Of a stretch of DNA of 64,000 nucleotides, positions 60,488 to 64,000 are shown in pieces (within the stretch, counting starts at the first letter, position 1; every line of letters begins with the position of its first letter). A program made the translations under genes and the position numbers. The stretch is from assembly GCF_036021035.1 (NCBI RefSeq), contig NZ_CP107930.1:3348001-3412000 (forward strand), written 5' to 3'. Source of the DNA: Kineococcus sp. NBC_00420. Lineage in GTDB: Bacteria > Actinomycetota > Actinomycetes > Actinomycetales > Kineococcaceae. Below the pieces are notes generated by a model, which was given only the letters and a program-made list of their open reading frames with translations, did no database searches and was not told where the DNA came from.

Positions 60488-61689
60488 TCGGCCGTGCAGG
60501 AGCCGGTGGAGACCTCCGCGGTCCGGGAGCCGGCCTCGGCGAGGACCCGGTCGAGCTCCGTGGGGGTCAGCGCGTACCCGGTCTGCTCGTCGTCGAGGGA
60601 CTTGGCGAAGACCACGCCCACGACCCGCCCGTCCGCGCTCAGCAGCGGCCCGCCGGAGTTCCCGGGCCGGACGGTGGAGTACACCGAGTAGACCTCGCGG
60701 ACGACGTCGGTGGTGTCGTAGATGTCGCGGCCCTGGGCCTGCAGGACCTCGCGGACCCGCCCGGGCTGCACGTCGTAGCCGCCGTCGAGGGGGAAGCCCG
60801 CCACGAGTGCCGTGTCACCCCGGGTGAGCTCGTCGGCGCGGGGCAGGGCCGCGGCGTCGAGGCCGGGGACGTCGAGGACGGCGAGGTCGAGCCCGGGGTC
60901 GTAGGCGACGACGCTCGCCGGGTACTGCCGGCCCACGCCACCGGGCTGGACGAGGGGATCGCTGACCCCCGCGACGACGTGGGCGTTGGTGACGACCCGC
61001 GCCGAGTCCCCGACCCGGTCGACCACGAAACCGCTGCCTTCCAGCCCGCGCCGGCACGTCGTCGCCACCCCGGTGACCTTCACGACGCTGCCCGCGGCCG
61101 CCTGCAGCCCCTCGGTGCCGGGGAGGGGGTCGGGGGCGGCGATGGGCGTGATCGGCTCCGCGTCGAGACCGGTGAAGACCCGCGGGAACCCGTTGGCCTG
61201 GGCCGCGGCCCAGAACGTCGAGAGCAGGCTGCCGGTGCTCACGGGCACGACGCCGTCGAGGGCCCCGACGACCCGCGACCCGGTCACGGCCTGCACCACC
61301 CGGGGCAGCGGAGCCGTCCGCGCCGCCCCCGCCACGACCCAGACCACCAGCAGCGTCGCGACGAGGCCCGCGACCGCGCCGAGCACGGCGTCGGCGAAGC
61401 GCGCCGGTCGCCAGCGGACGTGGGAGCGCAACCGGGCCCCGACGAAGCTCAGGACGAGACGGCCCAGCACGGCCAGCACCAGCGTCCCGAGCACCACCAC
61501 GAGCGTGCGGCGCACCCCCGGCGTCCAGCCGGCGACGAGGTGCGGCAACCACGCGACCCCGACGGCCGCGCCACCGACCAGACCGACGAGACCCGCCAGC
61601 CCGATGAGCAACCCCTCCCGGTACCCGGCGACGACCTGGACCAGCACCAGCACCAGCAGGGCGACGTCGAGGACGTCCGACGACGTCAC
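60484..61689 (-). CDS. marP: MarP-type membrane serine protease (acid resistance protease)
   Basis: 401 residues. Four membrane helices (about 10-125, CvpA-like region) and an extracytoplasmic chymotrypsin-fold protease with His237 (VVTNAHVVAG), Asp268 (GLDLAVLDV) and Ser345 (RPGNSGGPL). Cys212 and Cys398 match the spacing of the redox-regulated disulfide in mycobacterial MarP as known from that enzyme (from memory). It likely protects the cell during acid or oxidative stress and is matured by autolysis. GTG start overlaps the NUDIX stop by 4 nt. Confidence 0.9.
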   Translation of the reverse strand: MTSSDVLDVALLVLVLVQVVAGYREGLLIGLAGLVGLVGGAAVGVAWLPHLVAGWTPGVRRTLVVVLGTLVLAVLGRLVLSFVGARLRSHVRWRPARFADAVLGAVAGLVATLLVVWVVAGAARTAPLPRVVQAVTGSRVVGALDGVVPVSTGSLLSTFWAAAQANGFPRVFTGLDAEPITPIAAPDPLPGTEGLQAAAGSVVKVTGVATTCRRGLEGSGFVVDRVGDSARVVTNAHVVAGVSDPLVQPGGVGRQYPASVVAYDPGLDLAVLDVPGLDAAALPRADELTRGDTALVAGFPLDGGYDVQPGRVREVLQAQGRDIYDTTDVVREVYSVYSTVRPGNSGGPLLSADGRVVGVVFAKSLDDEQTGYALTPTELDRVLAEAGSRTAEVSTGSCTAE

Positions 61690-62342
61690 GCGCGGGCTCC
61701 GGCGCGGTCCAGGGCCTGCTGCAGCGTCAGCGCGGAACCCCCGCCCGCCTCACCGGCGGGACGGTCGAGGCCGCCGAAGGCCAGGACCCGGACGAGGACC
61801 TCGGCCGTGAAACCCCAGACCAGCAGCCCGCGGACGGCGAACGCGGGCCCGACGTAGCCGCCCGGGCCGCGCAGGGTGAGCCGGGCGTCGTCGGCGAGCA
61901 GCTCCGACAGCGGGACGCGTTCCACCCGGGCCACCTCCTCGGGGTCGACCGGGCCGACCGGGGCGGGCTCGCGCCAGTGCGCGATCACCGGGGTCACCTC
62001 GTGACCGGAGTGGGCCAGCAGCAACGGCGGCAGCGCGCCCAGGACCTCGACCCCCGCGGGGTCCAGTCCCGTCTCCTCCTCGGCCTCGCGCAGCGCGGTG
62101 GCCGCGGCGTCGGCGTCGCCCGGGTCGCTGCGGCCCCCGGGGAAGGCGACCTGACCGGAGTGCTGGCGCAACGTCCCGGCGCGTTCGGTGAGCAGGACCT
62201 CCGGGCCGGCCGGGCCGTCGGCGAGCAGGACGAGGACGGCGGCCGGACGCCCGGTCCCGGTGCGGTCCACGCGCCAGTCCAGGTCGGCCACGGTGAGGGT
62301 CGGGAGCCGGGTGGCGAGCGGTTCCAGCCAGTCGGGGATCAC
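61686..62342 (-). CDS. NUDIX hydrolase, coenzyme A pyrophosphatase type
   Basis: 218 residues. The NUDIX box is [27 protein letters not shown], including REAEEETGL, with the preceding UPF0035-type motif [21 protein letters not shown], typical of CoA/acyl-CoA pyrophosphatases. The C-terminal region [22 protein letters not shown] fits this class. It should hydrolyse CoA or related dinucleotides. GTG start overlaps the nth stop by 4 nt; it lies between nth and marP as in mycobacteria. Confidence 0.9.
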   Translation of the reverse strand: MIPDWLEPLATRLPTLTVADLDWRVDRTGTGRPAAVLVLLADGPAGPEVLLTERAGTLRQHSGQVAFPGGRSDPGDADAAATALREAEEETGLDPAGVEVLGALPPLLLAHSGHEVTPVIAHWREPAPVGPVDPEEVARVERVPLSELLADDARLTLRGPGGYVGPAFAVRGLLVWGFTAEVLVRVLAFGGLDRPAGEAGGGSALTLQQALDRAGARA

Positions 62343-63055
62343 GCCGTCGCCGCCACGGCGACACCCGGGGGGCCCTGCTTCACGAGCTTCGCCGCCCGCA
62401 CCGGGTCGTTCTCACCGATCCCCGCGGACGGGCAGAGCCGGGCGACCGGGCACGCGCCGCACGCGGGCCGGCGGCTGTGACACGTCCGGCGGCCGTGGAA
62501 GATCATCCGGTGGTTGAACATCGTCCAGTCCGTGCGCGGGATGAGCCCGGCCAGGTCGGTCTCGACCTTCACCGGGTCCTCGTGGGTGGTGAACCCGAGT
62601 CGGCGCGACAACCGTCCGACGTGGGTGTCGACGGTCAGGCCGGGGACGCCGAACGCGTCGCCCAGGACGACGTTGGCCGTCTTGCGCCCGACCCCCGCGA
62701 GCTTCACCAGGTCGGCCTGGCGCGGGGGGACCTCCCCGCCGTGCTCGGCGACGAGCTGGGCCGACATCTTCAGCAGCGCGTCGGACTTGGCCCGGAAGAA
62801 CCCGGTCGGCTGGATCAGGCCCTCGAGCTCGGAGCGCTCGGCCGCGGCCAGGTCGGTGGCGCTCGGGTAGCGGGCGAACAGCGCCGGCGTGACCTGGTTG
62901 ACCCGGGCGTCGGTGCACTGCGCCGAGAGGATCGTCGCGACCAGCAGTTCGAACGGGCTGGTGAAGTCGAGCTCGCAGTGCGCGTCGGGGTAGCGCAGCG
63001 CCAGCGCCCGGTGGACCCGGCGGGCTCGTCGGGTCCGGGCCAGCTCGGTCTCCAC
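62339..63055 (-). CDS. nth: Endonuclease III (DNA glycosylase/AP lyase)
   Basis: 238 residues. Removes oxidised pyrimidines and cuts the AP site. HhH with catalytic Lys: [18 protein letters not shown]; catalytic Asp in [14 protein letters not shown]; [4Fe-4S] cluster [17 protein letters not shown] (Cys-X6-Cys-X2-Cys-X5-Cys). N-terminal [21 protein letters not shown] is typical. Start at 63055 gives [18 protein letters not shown]. It is the first gene of a four-gene, overlapping operon (nth, NUDIX, marP, small membrane protein). Confidence 0.95.
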   Translation of the reverse strand: METELARTRRARRVHRALALRYPDAHCELDFTSPFELLVATILSAQCTDARVNQVTPALFARYPSATDLAAAERSELEGLIQPTGFFRAKSDALLKMSAQLVAEHGGEVPPRQADLVKLAGVGRKTANVVLGDAFGVPGLTVDTHVGRLSRRLGFTTHEDPVKVETDLAGLIPRTDWTMFNHRMIFHGRRTCHSRRPACGACPVARLCPSAGIGENDPVRAAKLVKQGPPGVAVAATA

Positions 63056-63245
63056 CCTTGGACCCTACGTCGGAGGGGCCGGGTGATCACCCGTCCGTCC
63101 CGGCCGGGGCACGAGTTCTGCACACCCTCCACGGGTGACCTCCGGAAACCGTTGCCCCGTGCCACAGGTGCGGTCGGGTGACGGGAGACGACCGGGAGGG
63201 TGACACCCCGTCAAGCGCTCCCGGGAGGGAGACGACATCCCTGGC

Positions 63246-63824
63246 ATGCAGCACGACGGCGAACCCGACCGCACCTCCGAGATCGACCTGCTGGAGGCCT
63301 ACCTCCGACCCGTCCTGAGCGGTGTCCTGGAGGACGCCGACGCGCTGCGCTGCCGCAACGCGGTCCGCGTCGAGCTCGCGGAGCTGCCGCTGCCCGCGCT
63401 GCGCCGCCGACGCGGGCTGCTGCAGGAGGAGCTGCGCCGCGTCCAGCACTGGAGCCGGCTCGTGCGGGCCCGCCTCGACCTGCTCGTCGCCTCGGCCTGC
63501 GGCCCGGAGGAGCTGCACGTGCCGCTCGAGGCCGCCGCGCACGGCGGCCCCCTCGACCAGCTGCTCTCCGGCACCACCGCGGGGGACACCCTGCTGCCCG
63601 ACGTCACCGGCGCCCACGCTCTCGACCCGGCCCACGGCCTGCGCGGACTCCTCGTCCTCGAACGCCCGCTCGGAGCGCCCGGGCTGAACGAGCAGCTGCA
63701 GGAACTGTCCTTCGCCCAGCAGCGCCTCGCCGACTACGACACGGCCCTCCTGGCCGAACTGGCCGTGGCGACCGACGTCCTCGCGGAACGTGCCCGCGCG
63801 CTGTTCCACCGTTCCGGCTCCTAG
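63246..63824 (+). CDS. RsiG-like helical protein
   Basis: 192 residues. Helical layout ...ELPLPALRRRRGLLQEELRRVQHWSRLVRARLDLL and, at the end, LNEQLQELSFAQQRLADYDTALL, in two antiparallel helical halves like RsiG, the c-di-GMP-dependent anti-sigma factor of Streptomyces. The known c-di-GMP motif E(X)3S(X)2R(X)3Q(X)3D is not kept: aligned to ARLD, only the final Asp matches. It could be a divergent anti-sigma factor or another helical family. ATG start, divergent from nth with a 190-nt gap that shows nothing definite. Confidence 0.5.
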   Translation: MQHDGEPDRTSEIDLLEAYLRPVLSGVLEDADALRCRNAVRVELAELPLPALRRRRGLLQEELRRVQHWSRLVRARLDLLVASACGPEELHVPLEAAAHGGPLDQLLSGTTAGDTLLPDVTGAHALDPAHGLRGLLVLERPLGAPGLNEQLQELSFAQQRLADYDTALLAELAVATDVLAERARALFHRSGS

Positions 63825-63947
63825 TTCCGGCGCTTAGTTCCGGTACCTACGGTCGCTCCCCACCGCTCCCTCGCCAGGATCGTGCGGCAGACTGTCGGAA
63901 GGCCGTGTCGAGGTGACGCGCGTCACGACAGCAGAGGAGGTCGGTCG

Positions 63948-64000
63948 GTGGACTACGGGCAGATCGACGGCGCCCCGGGTGCCGACCGTCTCGACGAACG
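63948..64000 (+). CDS. Start of a gene truncated by the right edge
   Basis: GTG with AGAGGAGG 7 nt upstream, an excellent ribosome site, followed by the open codons DYGQIDGAPGADRLDE to the window end. Too little to identify. Confidence 0.55.
   Translation, partial: MDYGQIDGAPGADRLDE

Overview
The window is about 73 % GC with GC-rich third codon positions, many GTG/TTG starts and many 4-bp GTGA overlaps between genes. It comes from a high-GC actinobacterium. A chemotaxis receptor, a protein with three cell-wall-binding type 2 repeats, a MarP/Nth/NUDIX block and several c-di-GMP and PAS-PP2C signalling proteins would suit a motile Kineococcus/Kineosporiaceae-type organism. That placement is inference; no rRNA or tRNA gene is present to test it.

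Layout. 1-4046: left-truncated chemotaxis receptor (-) and a secreted NHL/Fn3/cell-wall-binding protein (+). 4062-8171: a NarL-type two-component system with a CPBP membrane protease on each side. 8253-11661: a membrane-anchored sulfite-oxidase-fold molybdoenzyme, then two almost identical fasciclin lipoprotein genes, each with its own terminator. 11672-13750: TetR regulator divergent from an MDR oxidoreductase/DUF1304 pair. 13531-21403: a patchwork of metabolic genes (ADP-ribosylglycohydrolase, ROK kinase, glycosyltransferase, deaminase, AbiEi-DUF559 protein) mixed with decayed gene fragments. 21534-28820: a PhyH-like protein, CDF metal transporter, diguanylate cyclase, D-2-hydroxyacid dehydrogenase, Pyr_excise-like protein, HAD phosphatase and subtilase.

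29012-37514 is a coherent carbohydrate module. A LacI regulator precedes an ABC importer (binding lipoprotein and two permeases, no ATPase), a ThuA-like protein, two Gfo/Idh/MocA dehydrogenases and a sugar-phosphate isomerase/epimerase-type protein. A near-palindromic 20-bp sequence shared by the lacI and importer upstream regions is the likely operator. The enzyme set fits uptake of a glycoside or disaccharide followed by oxidation to a keto-sugar.

37611-53841: MASE1-PAS-GGDEF protein, CAP-domain protein, a TetR-controlled ABC/YhgE-type membrane system, VanW-family protein, SDR, YceI-like protein, PAS-GAF-PP2C phosphatase, peptide deformylase overlapping tsaD, and a TerD-domain protein. 53960-63055: NTF2-like protein and cyanase, then a block whose order (acs ... 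holin-X, alpha/beta hydrolase, then divergent marP-nudix-nth) resembles Rv3667-Rv3674c of Mycobacterium tuberculosis as I remember it. The right edge has an RsiG-like helical protein and the first codons of another gene.

Cross-cutting signals: a recurrent -10-like hexamer exactly 6 nt before the start codon (leaderless transcription), long near-perfect inverted repeats without T-tracts after genes, one dispersed palindromic intergenic element in two copies, and a very recent fasciclin duplication. I saw no CRISPR array, prophage, insertion sequence, rRNA or tRNA.
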